Shown: positions 6,821-16,455, numbered from the stretch's first letter. The stretch: 64,000 nucleotides of DNA from an uncultured Sphingomonadaceae bacterium (GCA_947497455.1 CANMGU010000002.1:1148506-1212505); one strand, 5' to 3'. A program made the numbers and translations. The notes: a model not told the origin generated them from the letters alone.

Positions 6821-8998
6821 ATGGCAAAACTGGTCATCAGAGAGGGTCTGGCGGAACCTGAAACGGATGAGAATTTCGTTCCGCATAAACCCGTGCGTCC
6901 CGATAAGTCCGAAGGTGGTAAAGCCTTTGAACTGGTTAGCGATTTTGAACCGTCCGGCGACCAACCCGAGGCGATTCAGGAGCTGGTGGGAGGTATAAAA
7001 GGCGATGAACTGGACCAGGTTCTGCTCGGCGTAACCGGGTCCGGTAAGACTTTCACAATGGCCAAGATTATCGAGAAAACTCAGCGCCCGGCGTTGATTT
7101 TGGCGCCCAATAAGATTCTCGCTGCACAGCTTTACGGGGAGTTTAAAAGCTTTTTCCCCAATAATGCCGTCGAATATTTCGTCAGCTATTATGACTATTA
7201 TCAGCCGGAAGCCTATGTCGCGCGGTCAGATACCTATATCGAGAAGGAAAGCTCGGTAAACGAGGCTATCGACAGGATGCGCCATAGTGCGACACGGTCG
7301 CTGCTGGAGCGGGATGATGTGATTATCGTCGCATCAGTATCCTGTCTCTATGGTATCGGCTCGGTTGAAACCTATTCGGCGATGATCTTTGATCTCAAAA
7401 AAGAGCAAGCCGTTGATCAGCGTGATATCATCCGCAAGCTGGTGTCGCTCCAATATAAACGCAATGATCAGGCTTTTGCGCGCGGCAATTTCCGGGTGCG
7501 CGGCGACAATCTGGAAATTTTTCCGTCGCATTATGAGGATATGGCGTGGCGGATTTCCTTTTTTGGTGACGAGATTGAGGAGATTGTCGAATTTGATCCG
7601 CTGACCGGCAAGAAAGGAGCGAGTCTCAATCAGGTCCGGATTTTCGCCAATTCCCACTATGTGACGCCAGGGCCGACGATGAAACAGGCGATGGAAGCGA
7701 TCAAGTTGGAACTGGGTGTGCGGCTAAAGGAGCTGGAGGCCGAAGGCAAACTGTTGGAGCATCAGCGACTGGAGCAGCGGACAAATTTCGATCTGGAAAT
7801 GATCGCGGCGACCGGCAGTTGCGCCGGTATCGAAAATTATTCCCGCTTTCTCACCGGCCGGCTGCCCGGCGAGCCACCACCGACCTTATTTGAGTATCTG
7901 CCTGACAATGCTTTGCTGTTTGTTGATGAGAGCCACCAGACGGTGCCGCAAATTGGCGCGATGTCCAAAGGCGATCACCGCCGCAAGATTACGCTAGCAG
8001 AATATGGCTTCCGGTTGCCGAGTTGTATCGATAACCGCCCGCTGCGCTTCAACGAATGGGACGCGATGCGACCGCAAACCGTCAGTGTATCGGCTACACC
8101 CGGCAAATGGGAGATGGAGCAAACCAGCGGCGTATTTGCCGAGCAGGTAATCCGGCCGACCGGACTGATTGACCCACCGGTGGAAATCAAACCAGTTGAA
8201 GATCAGGTCGATGATTTGATCAACGAATGCAAAAAGGTGGCGCAGCAAGGCTATCGCACCTTGGTCACGACATTGACCAAGCGCATGGCGGAAGATTTGA
8301 CCGAGTTCATGCATGAGGCGGGCTTGAAGGTTCGCTATATGCACAGCGATGTCGAGACGCTGGAGCGGATTGAGTTGATCCGGGATTTGCGGCTTGGCGT
8401 TTATGATGTTCTGGTCGGAATCAACTTGCTCCGTGAAGGGCTCGATATTCCCGAATGCGGACTGGTGGGGATACTGGACGCCGACAAGGAGGGCTTCCTG
8501 CGCTCCGAAACATCGCTAATCCAGACCATCGGGCGCGCAGCACGTAATGTCGAAGGTCGGGTGATCCTCTATGCGGACCGGATCACGGGCTCGATGGAGC
8601 GGGCGCTGAATGAAACCGGACGGCGGCGGGAGAAGCAAGAGGCTTATAACAAGTTGCACGGGATTACCCCGACGACGATCAAGAAAAATATCGGCGATAT
8701 TGTTGCCCATGTTGCGAGCAAGGACCAAGTCACTGTGCCGATTGATGACGAGACCGAGCATCTTGTCGGGCATAATTTGCGCAGCCATATCGAAAGCCTC
8801 GAAAAACGTATGCGCGATGCCGCGGCTGATCTTGAGTTTGAGGAAGCCGGACGATTACGCGATGAGATCCGCAAGCTTGAAGCTGATGAACTCGGCTTAC
8901 CTGCCGACCTGCAACTGGCTAAACCGAAAGGCCGCGCTACCGAAGGCAAGCCGGGCACGCGCAAGATGCGATACGGTAAAACGCAGCGAAAATTCTGA
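6821..8998 (+). CDS. uvrB: Excinuclease ABC subunit B
   Basis: UvrB of 725 residues, the damage-verifying helicase-like subunit of nucleotide excision repair, acting with UvrA and UvrC. Visible features are Walker A GVTGSGKT (residues 70-77), the beta-hairpin region [14 protein letters not shown] (about 120), DESHQTVPQ, the superfamily 2 motif QTIGRAARN (about 565), and a C-terminal UVR motif ([17 protein letters not shown], about 685) that contacts UvrC. The ATG at 6821 is preferred over the frame opening at 6779 because homologues begin close to this point, although the RBS is weak. The N-terminal extension of about 35 residues before the [14 protein letters not shown] motif is longer than in E. 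coli. No convincing LexA box (GTTC-N7-GTTC) lies upstream. Confidence 0.97.
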   Translation: MAKLVIREGLAEPETDENFVPHKPVRPDKSEGGKAFELVSDFEPSGDQPEAIQELVGGIKGDELDQVLLGVTGSGKTFTMAKIIEKTQRPALILAPNKILAAQLYGEFKSFFPNNAVEYFVSYYDYYQPEAYVARSDTYIEKESSVNEAIDRMRHSATRSLLERDDVIIVASVSCLYGIGSVETYSAMIFDLKKEQAVDQRDIIRKLVSLQYKRNDQAFARGNFRVRGDNLEIFPSHYEDMAWRISFFGDEIEEIVEFDPLTGKKGASLNQVRIFANSHYVTPGPTMKQAMEAIKLELGVRLKELEAEGKLLEHQRLEQRTNFDLEMIAATGSCAGIENYSRFLTGRLPGEPPPTLFEYLPDNALLFVDESHQTVPQIGAMSKGDHRRKITLAEYGFRLPSCIDNRPLRFNEWDAMRPQTVSVSATPGKWEMEQTSGVFAEQVIRPTGLIDPPVEIKPVEDQVDDLINECKKVAQQGYRTLVTTLTKRMAEDLTEFMHEAGLKVRYMHSDVETLERIELIRDLRLGVYDVLVGINLLREGLDIPECGLVGILDADKEGFLRSETSLIQTIGRAARNVEGRVILYADRITGSMERALNETGRRREKQEAYNKLHGITPTTIKKNIGDIVAHVASKDQVTVPIDDETEHLVGHNLRSHIESLEKRMRDAAADLEFEEAGRLRDEIRKLEADELGLPADLQLAKPKGRATEGKPGTRKMRYGKTQRKF

Positions 8999-9139
8999 GC
9001 TGCAGCCAGTTGGGTGAGGAGCTGTGTAGGATCAGTATTCTCGACCAACGACACTCGCTGATAGATCAACGACCAGTAATCAGCTTGAACACCAGGCGGG
9101 TAAGGTTCATTCTGCGGCAATAGCGATCTGGGGAGAGAT

Positions 9140-9940
9140 ATGATGCAAACAACTATATTTATGGCCTTGGCGAGTTCCGCTCTTGCATTTGGCGCGACCG
9201 CTTATGATGATCAGCCATCCACTATTGCAATACAGGCGACCGGACAAAACGCGCCTGACCTGGCCGCAGCCGTTGCAGCGGCCGGACGGCATGAATCTGA
9301 TGTGAAACTGGATGCCAGCCGCAAACCTTCTGAAACATTGGCTTTTATGGGCCTCGAAGCCGGTGATGCGGTCCTCGATATCTTTGCCGGTGGCGGCTAT
9401 TATAGCGAACTCATGGGTGCAGCAGTTGGAGCAAACGGGTCCGTAACTGCTGTAAACCCGCCACAATTTGTATCGAGCGACGCGGCGAAAGCGAAATGGA
9501 CGGGAATTACCACACGGCAAACTGGCGTGTCTCTGGTACCATCGCAATTGGGCGATTTTACGCCAGAACCGAACAGTTATGATTTTGCGATGATGCACCT
9601 CATCTACCATGATCTCTATTGGGAAAGCGAAAGATTTAAAATCCCGCGGATGGACCCTGCGGCATTTCTGACCAAGCTTTATGCAGGCATGAAGCCGGGC
9701 GGCATCGTCGCTGTGATCGATCATGTTGGCAGCGCCGGAGACACAAGAACCGTCGTGGAGAAGACCCACCGGATTGATCCTGCCACCACCAAGGCTGATT
9801 TTGAAAAAGCCGGTTTTGTGCTGGAAGCGGAAAGCGATATGTTCGCCAACCCGGATGACGATCTGGAGAAGAACGTCTTTGATCCATCGGTGCGCGGAAA
9901 AACCAACCGCTTTGCGATGAAGTTTCGCAAGCCGACCTGA
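9140..9940 (+). CDS. Exported class I SAM methyltransferase-like protein (COG4798 type)
   Basis: A 266-residue protein with an N-terminal signal peptide (MMQTTIFMALASSALAFGATA, about residues 1-21) followed by a Rossmann methyltransferase fold. Motif I is VLDIFAGGGYYSELMG at about residues 78-93; DFAMMHLIYHD and MKPGGIVAVIDH are later strands. It fits the family annotated as predicted methyltransferase (COG4798), found in many proteobacteria and often exported. SAM is not known to be abundant in the periplasm, so the activity is unclear. A GGGGAG RBS allows ATG 9140 or 9143; 9143 has the better spacing. A terminator follows at 9991-10021, so it is a single-gene unit. Confidence 0.8.
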   Translation: MMQTTIFMALASSALAFGATAYDDQPSTIAIQATGQNAPDLAAAVAAAGRHESDVKLDASRKPSETLAFMGLEAGDAVLDIFAGGGYYSELMGAAVGANGSVTAVNPPQFVSSDAAKAKWTGITTRQTGVSLVPSQLGDFTPEPNSYDFAMMHLIYHDLYWESERFKIPRMDPAAFLTKLYAGMKPGGIVAVIDHVGSAGDTRTVVEKTHRIDPATTKADFEKAGFVLEAESDMFANPDDDLEKNVFDPSVRGKTNRFAMKFRKPT

Positions 9941-9990
9941 ACGCTTCCGCGAACACCGGATTGACGGTGCAACAGATCAGCAAAAAAGAC

Positions 9991-10021
9991 AGTCAGGGCG
10001 AATCGATTCGCCCTGATTTTT
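9991..10021 (+). terminator. Rho-independent terminator after the methyltransferase gene
   Basis: A 24-bp perfect palindrome at 9993-10016 (half-site TCAGGGCGAATC) is followed by TTTTTG. It lies 52 bp past the stop and is symmetric, so it may also act on the opposite strand, where the A-rich run CAAAAAAGAC precedes it. Confidence 0.8.
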
Positions 10022-10181
10022 GTGCAGCGCAGCATTTTCTGAGATGGCCAATGAGCCTTTGCCGATTAAATTGCACATAATTGTAATATAATTTCAAAGT
10101 GTTACGAGCAGTTACAATAGTTTACAAGACGGTTCATGCTCTGTTGGGCTAAAGAGTCCTACATAAGTTGCGTAGTTACGA

Positions 10182-10230
10182 GCTGACACGAAAAGTGAAA
10201 GAGCGGCCAAAAAGATGAGCCGCGGTCAGC
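10182..10230 (+). promoter_or_regulatory. Structured leader upstream of the unknown gene
   Basis: A nested stem: outer arms GCTGAC (10182-10187) and GTCAGC (10225-10230), inner arms GCGGC (10203-10207) and GCCGC (10219-10223). It ends 27 bp before the ATG at 10258. The sequence upstream is AT-rich and carries the 9-mer GTTACGAGC twice (10101 and 10175). It could be a 5' UTR regulatory structure. No known riboswitch class is recognised. Confidence 0.35.
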
Positions 10231-10257
10231 ATCTCGGTTTTGGACAGAGAGGTTCTT

Positions 10258-10662
10258 ATGGAGCTTGTTGTGAACAACGATGAACAGATGAGAGCGGGTA
10301 AAGTTTCCGCGCAGGCACAGTATAGCCGCGTGAATATTGCCGAATTCGACTCTGCCGAACTGCGGGCTGGTCCAACTTTGGGTCAGGGCCTTTACCTGAT
10401 TGTTTCGGGTCCAACACCAAGGCCAGATGCGAATATAAAATTACTTCCGGTACTGGGCGATCCTACGCCTGAATATCGGCAAATCGAGTTAGCGTGGGAA
10501 GCGCGCGCGGCACATGATCATGACGTTTCAATAGACCGGGGTGGGTCTCTTGGGGCGGAACGTTATGAGAAATCAATGCCGCTTTCTGGCCTGTCAGGTA
10601 CGAAGGGCATTGAACTTGTTGGCGCCAATGGCACCAAAAAGTTTAACCTGACGGGTCACTAG
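10258..10662 (+). CDS. Unknown protein, 134 residues
   Basis: I do not recognise this protein. The start is ATG 10258, preceded by AGAGAGG at a spacing of 5; the longer frame from 10240 has no RBS. It has no signal peptide, no membrane segment and no cysteine. It is rich in small and charged residues and has the hydrophobic stretch GLYLIVSGPTPRPDANIKLL near residues 44-63. The C-terminus SGTKGIELVGANGTKKFNLT looks beta-rich. It is isolated between two terminators (9991-10021 and 10707-10750), has about 240 bp of its own 5' region with a structured leader, and is therefore a self-contained transcription unit. Codon usage resembles its neighbours. Confidence 0.7.
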   Translation: MELVVNNDEQMRAGKVSAQAQYSRVNIAEFDSAELRAGPTLGQGLYLIVSGPTPRPDANIKLLPVLGDPTPEYRQIELAWEARAAHDHDVSIDRGGSLGAERYEKSMPLSGLSGTKGIELVGANGTKKFNLTGH

Positions 10663-10706
10663 TTTGGCCGGCGGCGGCTTAGGGTCGCTTGCCGTCGGAA
10701 CAAAGG

Positions 10707-10750
10707 CGGAGGACAGGTTTGTGTTGTGTATTAAACCTGTCCTCCGATCC
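10707..10750 (+). terminator. Terminator after the unknown gene
   Basis: A perfect 14-bp stem (CGGAGGACAGGTTT, loop of 12, AAACCTGTCCTCCG) at 10707-10746 is followed by ATCCTTTG. The T run is short, but the stem is strong and extends outward through AAAG/CTTT. Confidence 0.7.
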
Positions 10751-10848
10751 TTTGACGAAGATTTGGAAATTTTGATTATCGTTTAGGTCCGGCTATCCGT
10801 ATTACGGGGGCTTTCAGGGGGTTTGTAAGCCGCCGGACTTTTGGGGAA

Positions 10849-10894
10849 GTAGGGCTGGCGCGCTGGTTGTGTATCGCGCGACGGCCCTACTTTT
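10849..10894. terminator. Bidirectional terminator between convergent genes
   Basis: Arms GTAGGGC..CGCGC (10849-10863) and GCGCG..GCCCTAC (10876-10890) form an interrupted 12-bp stem followed by TTTT on the plus strand. On the minus strand it lies 22 bp past the stop of the PRX-like gene. Confidence 0.65.
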
Positions 10895-10916
10895 CTCTCC
10901 ATATCAACTGACCGTA

Positions 10917-11534
10917 TCAACTCCCATATTTGACAGAACAGCCATAGGGTCGCGACTGGGCGATGCTGACGCTTTTGCCCGCCTTAATTTCCTTCAAAGC
11001 AGCTGCGACGTGATTGCGGGCACCTTTGATATCGGCTTTGTTCGCTGTGGGCTTGTCATCAATACCGCCTTGATAAACCAGTGTTCCAGACCCATCGACA
11101 ATATACATATGCGGTGTTGTCTTGGCTGCATAAGCCTTGCCCACCACACCTTTGACATCGAGCAGATAATGGTCTGCGTTCAAGCCCTGCTCTTTGACAA
11201 GCTTTTGCGCCTCTGGGCCTTTCATGTGCCCCTGTTTGCCAGCAGCACCACTGTTGATAGTCAGCCAGATGGCTCCCTGCTTGCGGGCGGCGGTCTGGGT
11301 GGCCTGCATATTGCCGCTATCATAATGTTTCATGACGAACGGACAGCCGGGATTGTGCCATTCGATGACTACGGTCTTGCCGCGGAAGCTCGACAGCTGA
11401 ACGGTTTTTCCATGCATATCGGTCAGTTTGAAATCTTGGGCGATTGCACCATTTTTCTGTGCGGCGGCCAAGGGCATAGCCATGCCGATGGCGGCCACTG
11501 TGGTTATGGAAGTGATGGCAGATTTATAAAACAT
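10917..11534 (-). CDS. Periplasmic peroxiredoxin-like protein (PRX-like 1 type)
   Basis: A 205-residue thioredoxin-fold protein with a signal peptide (residues 1-25, ending MPLAAA). The redoxin core follows: FKLTDMHGKTVQLSSFRGKTVV and the active-site stretch HNPGCPFVMKHY, with a single Cys at 64, no second Cys of a CxxC, and Phe two residues on. The C-terminus RPYGCSVKY has Cys199 and matches the conserved tail (GCSIKW-like) of the PRX-like 1 family, so Cys64 and Cys199 may form a resolving pair. It is co-directional with the dsbD gene, whose ATG lies upstream with an 18-bp gap between the genes. Reduction by DsbD in the periplasm is inferred from this neighbourhood. Confidence 0.85.
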   Translation of the reverse strand: MFYKSAITSITTVAAIGMAMPLAAAQKNGAIAQDFKLTDMHGKTVQLSSFRGKTVVIEWHNPGCPFVMKHYDSGNMQATQTAARKQGAIWLTINSGAAGKQGHMKGPEAQKLVKEQGLNADHYLLDVKGVVGKAYAAKTTPHMYIVDGSGTLVYQGGIDDKPTANKADIKGARNHVAAALKEIKAGKSVSIAQSRPYGCSVKYGS

Positions 11535-11552
11535 GATGATTTCCTTCTTTGA

Positions 11553-13724
11553 TCAACCAACATTGGCGGCTTGCGCCGGCTGGGTGACCAAATCTGTCAA
11601 CGTGCCGACGGTCAAAATTTGTGGTAATATGACAGGATCCTTGCCCGGCGCATAGTAGAGATAAAGCGGAACACCGGCGCGGCCGTGTTTCTCAAGGAAT
11701 TTGCTGATCACCGGGTCGGGACGAGTCCAGTCTCCCATCAACACAGCAACATTGGCTGCAGCAAAGGCATCCGCGGTTTCCTGACGCTGTACCGCTGCGG
11801 CCTCATTGGCTTTGCAGGTAATACACCAGTCGGCCGTAAAATAGGCGAAGACCGGTTGATTGGCAGCTCGCAACTCGGATAATCTAGCCTCGCTAAACGG
11901 TTCACTCGGCAACGTGGCGGAGGACGCGGTTGCCACCCGTTGACTGTCCATAGCGTCATCACCGGGCAAGAACATCACGCCGCCGATAATGGCCGCAATA
12001 ATCGCTCCGCTGGTAAGAAAACCGCCTGATTGCCCCTTCAATTGCTTGCCGCCGAACCACCAGAGGATCAATACCACAAGCAGCAGGAAGATCAGCGATA
12101 GCGCCAGTGCATCCTCGCCAATTTGCCTTCCCAGCAACCAGATAAGGCCAATGGAGGTCAGGAACATCGGGATCGCCATGGCTTTGCGGAAGCTGTCCAG
12201 CCACGCGCCCGGTTTCGGCAGGCGATTACGGATCGCAGGTACAAAGGCAATGAGCAGGAAGGGCAAGGCCAGCCCGACGCCAAGACCGGCAAAGATGATC
12301 AAGGCCGCGATCGGAGGCAAGATGATTGTCGCACCCAGCGCCGCGGCCATGAAGGGCCCGGTGCAGGGGGTTGCAACAAAGGCCGCCAAAGCGCCGGTCC
12401 AGAAAGAACCAGCGGCCCCATCCTTGTCGGCCAGCTTGTTGCCGAAATTGACATTGGGCAGTTCGAACAGTCCGGCGAGGTTAAAACCGATGGCAGTGAC
12501 CAGGGCCAGCAGCCCGAATATTATTCGCGGATCCTGTAGTTGGAACGCCCAACCGACCGCTGCTCCACTGGCCCGCAGCGCCAGCAATAACGCACCCAAG
12601 GCCGTTGCAACCAAGACGACACCGGCGGTATAGGCCAAAGCATCACGTCGCACGATACTTTGATCACCGCCGGCTTTGGCGAGGCTGATCGCTTTCAGAC
12701 TGAGAATAGGGAATACGCAGGGCATCAGATTGAGCAGCAGACCGCCGACAATAGCGCCGCCCAATGCGATCAATAGCAGAGACGTTTTAGACTGGTCGCC
12801 ACCACCAAGAAAATTTCCTTCATCTCCTCCGCTGCCGATCGGAACGCCGGACATTGTGACATCGCCAGCAGAGGCTTTCAGCGAAAGACCCATGCTCGGA
12901 CCGATTTTGAGGACGCCGGAGATGGCTTGTAGTGCATCGCCGCGCGCGGCGGTTTCAATGATCAGCCGGTCGCCGTCACGATTGACCTTTTGCGGTGCGC
13001 CATAGTCCACAATCCCATCTTCCTTGATAAAGAAATAGGGCTGTTCAATGTCGAGATTGGCGGGAAAAGGGATGGATAAACGAAACAGGTCATCCTTGAC
13101 GGTGAAGGTTGCAGCACTGCCAAGCTGGCGCGGAAGAGCGTCGCGATAGCCATTAAACGCATTGTCGAGTGACACCGCAGCATCCGGGCCAACAACCTGC
13201 AAGTTGATGGACAGTTCATCCTGTTCGGGAACACAGACTTCATCGGTACAGGCCAGCCACTCGGATTTGACAGAGATTGGCAATGGTCCCGGCTTGACCC
13301 TTTCTGAAACGACCAAATTGACAAGGACCGCATAATCGCCCTTGTAAATATAGTTCATGATCCCGGAAATCAGGAGCGTGTCGGGCACCGGATATTGGGC
13401 TTTGCCAGCGGTCACGCCATCGGGGAGGTTCCAGTCAAAACTCATGCCGATTCCAGCATCACCGGGATTTTCCCAATATCCGTGCCAGGTTGGTTTGGGA
13501 GTCATGACAAAGGCCAGCGTTACGCTTTGTCCTGCCTGCACCTGCTGTGATTCCGCGACCAGTGTGGCTGGCACGTTGAGCTCACGCTTGTTGAGGTCAA
13601 CCTGCGCGCGGGCCGGACTCAGGCCGAGCAATATTGCAAACAAAAGCGCCGCAAGCACTGTCTGAACGATCGTCTGGATATTCTGCGCTGACCAGATTGT
13701 CTGCGAAGAGCAGTTAGATGTCAT
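11553..13724 (-). CDS. dsbD: Thiol:disulfide interchange protein DsbD-type
   Basis: A 723-residue three-domain transmembrane reductant conveyor that passes electrons from cytoplasmic thioredoxin to periplasmic proteins. A signal peptide ends near residue 40 (SPARA). The periplasmic N-terminal domain has CTDEVC (Cys159 and Cys164). The membrane domain, about residues 305-590, has the two hallmark Cys-Pro motifs LMPCVFPILS and ATPCTGPFMA. The C-terminal thioredoxin domain has WCITC (Cys634, Cys637). This is longer than E. coli DsbD (565) because the N-terminal domain is larger, as in ScsB-type relatives. Gene order suggests the downstream PRX-like protein is one client. Confidence 0.92.
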   Translation of the reverse strand: MTSNCSSQTIWSAQNIQTIVQTVLAALLFAILLGLSPARAQVDLNKRELNVPATLVAESQQVQAGQSVTLAFVMTPKPTWHGYWENPGDAGIGMSFDWNLPDGVTAGKAQYPVPDTLLISGIMNYIYKGDYAVLVNLVVSERVKPGPLPISVKSEWLACTDEVCVPEQDELSINLQVVGPDAAVSLDNAFNGYRDALPRQLGSAATFTVKDDLFRLSIPFPANLDIEQPYFFIKEDGIVDYGAPQKVNRDGDRLIIETAARGDALQAISGVLKIGPSMGLSLKASAGDVTMSGVPIGSGGDEGNFLGGGDQSKTSLLLIALGGAIVGGLLLNLMPCVFPILSLKAISLAKAGGDQSIVRRDALAYTAGVVLVATALGALLLALRASGAAVGWAFQLQDPRIIFGLLALVTAIGFNLAGLFELPNVNFGNKLADKDGAAGSFWTGALAAFVATPCTGPFMAAALGATIILPPIAALIIFAGLGVGLALPFLLIAFVPAIRNRLPKPGAWLDSFRKAMAIPMFLTSIGLIWLLGRQIGEDALALSLIFLLLVVLILWWFGGKQLKGQSGGFLTSGAIIAAIIGGVMFLPGDDAMDSQRVATASSATLPSEPFSEARLSELRAANQPVFAYFTADWCITCKANEAAAVQRQETADAFAAANVAVLMGDWTRPDPVISKFLEKHGRAGVPLYLYYAPGKDPVILPQILTVGTLTDLVTQPAQAANVG

Positions 13725-13802
13725 AAAAACTCACCATTTCGTATTTAACTAGGCTAATAGCAGCTCACTGGCCATAGCGGCTTTATATCATGGGGATTAT
13801 TC

Positions 13803-15503
13803 GTGCGCTTCATCAAATTTGTTACAAGTTTCATAGCTTTTACTGCAATTTCCAGCGCCGCCAATGCCGAACATCACAGCGAAGCGCAATCTGGTAAACC
13901 GAAACTGATTGTCGCCATCTCGGTCGACCAGCTTTCCGCCGATCTGTTCAGCGAATATCGCAGCACATTCGTTGGTGGTCTAAAGCGGCTTTCCAATGGT
14001 GCGGTATTCCCGGCAGGATATCAGGGCCATGCCGCGACCGAAACCTGTCCTGGCCACGCCACGATAATGACCGGTGTTCACCCGGGAAGGGCAGGGATCA
14101 TCGCCAATAACTGGATTGACTTGAGCGTGAAGCGTGACGACAAGACCATCTATTGCGCTGAAGATCCACGGATTGAGGGCACAAGCTTTGGAAGCATCAC
14201 GGCTGCGACACAGGGCGATTATGTCGCCTCGGCATGGCATTTGCTGGTTCCGACTTTGGGAGAGCGCCTGAAGAAAGTCTCACCAAGGTCCCGCAATATG
14301 GCAGTGTCCGGCAAAGATCGTTCGGCCTTGATGATGGGGGGCAACACGCCCGACATGGTGTTCTGGTGGCGGGGTGAAGGTTTTGAAACCAAGCAAGACG
14401 GTTTGTTGCTGCCGGCATTGCCGAAATATAATGCAGAAATAAGAGCGATGTTGGCCAAACCGCGCCCGCCCATCGCCGTCCCCGCCCATTGCGAAATCCG
14501 CAACCGTGCGATCCCTGTTGGCGCAGATAGGGACGTTGGGACGTACCAGTTCCAGCGTCCCGAAAATGGTGTGAGCATATTCCGTGCTTCTCCCGATTTC
14601 GATGCGGCCATATTGACGCTGGCAGAAAAAATGGTGAAGAATGAACGGCTGGGCACGTTTGATTTTACAGATGTCCTCAGTATCGGTTTGTCTGCGACCG
14701 ACTATGTCGGTCATGCTTTTGGTACCGGCGGGGTCGAAATGTGTATCAACCTGTCTGAGTTGGACAGGAATTTGGGCCATTTCTTCGAGAGTCTGGATAA
14801 GATGGATCGCGACTATTTGGTCGTGCTCACTGCCGACCATGGTGGCCATGATTTACCAGAACGATTGATACAACAAAGCGTATCCGAAGCGCAGCGGATT
14901 GATCCAAAGCTGACCGCTAAAGAAATTGGAGAGCAGGTGAAAACAGAGTTGAATATTGAGATGGACGAACCGCTACTCTATGCAGACAGTCCGTTTGGTG
15001 ACGTTTATATCAGCAAAAAGCTGACTGAGGCTCAACGAGATGACGTCAAGTTGGCCGCAATGCGTATCTATTGGGAACACCCTCAGGTCCACAAAGTAAT
15101 TGATGGCGAAGTTCTCATGCCAAACGCTGAACCTGTTCTTCCCGGATTCGACGAGTCGTCAAGAAAACCGGTGGAAGAATGGACCATGACTGAGCGGGCG
15201 CGGGCGTCTTATCACCCTGATCGGTCGGGCGATTTCATCGTGCTGCTGAAAAAATCCGTGACGCCAATTTCAGAAGCCATGCGCGGTTATGTCGCGACCC
15301 ATGGCAGTCCTTGGGATTATGACCGTCGTGTACCGATCTTATTTTGGCGCAAGGGGATGGAGCATTTTGAGCAGCCACTATCCGTGCAAACCGTAGATAT
15401 TGCGCCAACCTTGGCGGCGGCTATCGGTCTTGAGGTGTCAGAGGGCGAATTTGACGGTCGCTGTTTGGATCTGGATGGCGGGCCGGAAGATAGCTGCCAG
15501 TAG
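13803..15503 (+). CDS. Periplasmic alkaline phosphatase, PafA/NPP type
   Basis: A 566-residue alkaline-phosphatase-superfamily enzyme with a signal peptide (ending SSAANA, about residue 22). Metal-binding motifs in order are VAISVDQLSADL (Asp near 42), ATETCPGHATIMTG (nucleophile Thr near 80, as in PafA), LSATDYVGHAFG (Asp/His near 300), LTADHGGHD (near 345) and ATHGSPWDYDRRVP (His near 500). This set corresponds to the zinc ligands of PafA phosphomonoesterases. It starts at GTG 13803 with GGGG upstream. It is transcribed alone and diverges from dsbD. No Pho box was identified. Confidence 0.9.
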   Translation: MRFIKFVTSFIAFTAISSAANAEHHSEAQSGKPKLIVAISVDQLSADLFSEYRSTFVGGLKRLSNGAVFPAGYQGHAATETCPGHATIMTGVHPGRAGIIANNWIDLSVKRDDKTIYCAEDPRIEGTSFGSITAATQGDYVASAWHLLVPTLGERLKKVSPRSRNMAVSGKDRSALMMGGNTPDMVFWWRGEGFETKQDGLLLPALPKYNAEIRAMLAKPRPPIAVPAHCEIRNRAIPVGADRDVGTYQFQRPENGVSIFRASPDFDAAILTLAEKMVKNERLGTFDFTDVLSIGLSATDYVGHAFGTGGVEMCINLSELDRNLGHFFESLDKMDRDYLVVLTADHGGHDLPERLIQQSVSEAQRIDPKLTAKEIGEQVKTELNIEMDEPLLYADSPFGDVYISKKLTEAQRDDVKLAAMRIYWEHPQVHKVIDGEVLMPNAEPVLPGFDESSRKPVEEWTMTERARASYHPDRSGDFIVLLKKSVTPISEAMRGYVATHGSPWDYDRRVPILFWRKGMEHFEQPLSVQTVDIAPTLAAAIGLEVSEGEFDGRCLDLDGGPEDSCQ

Positions 15504-15510
15504 CTTTGCC

Positions 15511-16455
15511 CTACCGCCGTTCGTAACGAGTTAGTCCCCGGCCCAGGCTATTATTCGCAATCCGCATCTGGTCCCCGCTCCAGTCGGCGACAAACCACGT
15601 GTTGCGTTCGACCCCCTGAGCGAGAGAAGCGCTGTTCGAATGGATATTCAGACCCGCAGAGCTGTGCTTCTTGCCCTCGGCCGCAACCGCAACGAAAGCG
15701 CTCCAGTTTTCCTTATTCTGACCCTGCACAAAGACATTGCCACTAATCACGCCGGACGCGCCTGCGGGCAGGTCGATCATATAGTTGGTCGAGCGCCCTT
15801 GCGTGTCGTCAAAACTGCTGTTGGTCACCGTGATGCGCGGTGCGCGGCTTTTGACATAATGGCCACCACTGCCTTTTTCAAAACGGCTGTTAGTCACGCT
15901 GAGCGAGCCGTAATCGCCAATATAGATGCTGTGCGCACAGGAAAGCCCGCGGTCGCAGCGGCCCAGTCTTTGGAATGTCGAACGGTCAATGACAATGCTG
16001 CCACTGGCATCATCGGCGGTGAGAAGGCCTTGTTCGCTGTTGCGGAACAGTGCGTTGGTGATTGTCAGGTTGCCGCGTTCCAGCCTAATGCCGGCGCCAT
16101 TGCCGTCGGGCACGCGCTGGTTTTGAAAAATGATGCCATCCACCACCGCCGATTTGCCGCGCAACACCAATGATGCTTTGCCTTCGCAAATCCCGCCATC
16201 GAGAATGGCTTGTCCCGCAATGGCCGCGCGATAGGTAATCTGACCTGCGGTCTGGACTGCACAATCGCCATAAGCGCCCGGTGCGATGACGATCGTCCCG
16301 CGACGCGCTCCAATAGCCTCGACCGCATCTGACAGGCTGTAGAAACCTTGTCCGTTTTCGGCGACCGTAAAGGGTGCGCTATCCTGAGCGTGCACCACCA
16401 CACTATTGGCCAGGGCCAAAACGCCTGCAATCAAAGTCGGGACCGAAAATTTCAC
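15511..16455 (-). CDS. Exported right-handed parallel beta-helix protein
   Basis: A 314-residue secreted protein. GTG at 16455 is chosen because AGGAG lies 8 nt upstream and a signal peptide follows directly (VKFSVPTLIAGVLALANSVVVHAQ). The body is made of short repeats of the type G-I-x-F/N-S-x-F (GIIFQNQRV, NALFRNSEQG, STFQRLGR, SRFEKGSGG, SSFDDTQGR), typical of pectate-lyase-like or NosD-like beta-helices. No catalytic Asp/Arg set was recognised. Four cysteines (DCAVQ, GICEG, RCDRGLSCAH) may form disulfides. Its stop lies 7 bp from the convergent phosphatase stop. Confidence 0.8.
   Translation of the reverse strand: MKFSVPTLIAGVLALANSVVVHAQDSAPFTVAENGQGFYSLSDAVEAIGARRGTIVIAPGAYGDCAVQTAGQITYRAAIAGQAILDGGICEGKASLVLRGKSAVVDGIIFQNQRVPDGNGAGIRLERGNLTITNALFRNSEQGLLTADDASGSIVIDRSTFQRLGRCDRGLSCAHSIYIGDYGSLSVTNSRFEKGSGGHYVKSRAPRITVTNSSFDDTQGRSTNYMIDLPAGASGVISGNVFVQGQNKENWSAFVAVAAEGKKHSSAGLNIHSNSASLAQGVERNTWFVADWSGDQMRIANNSLGRGLTRYERR

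Noticed and set aside
8644-9120. Minus-strand open frame reaching beyond the uvrB end, with a gene-like N-terminus (EPYPPGVQADYWSLIYQRVS)
   Set aside because: The first 44 residues look protein-like and could be a remnant of a lost gene, but most of the frame is antisense to uvrB and there is no RBS or family, so it is not annotated.
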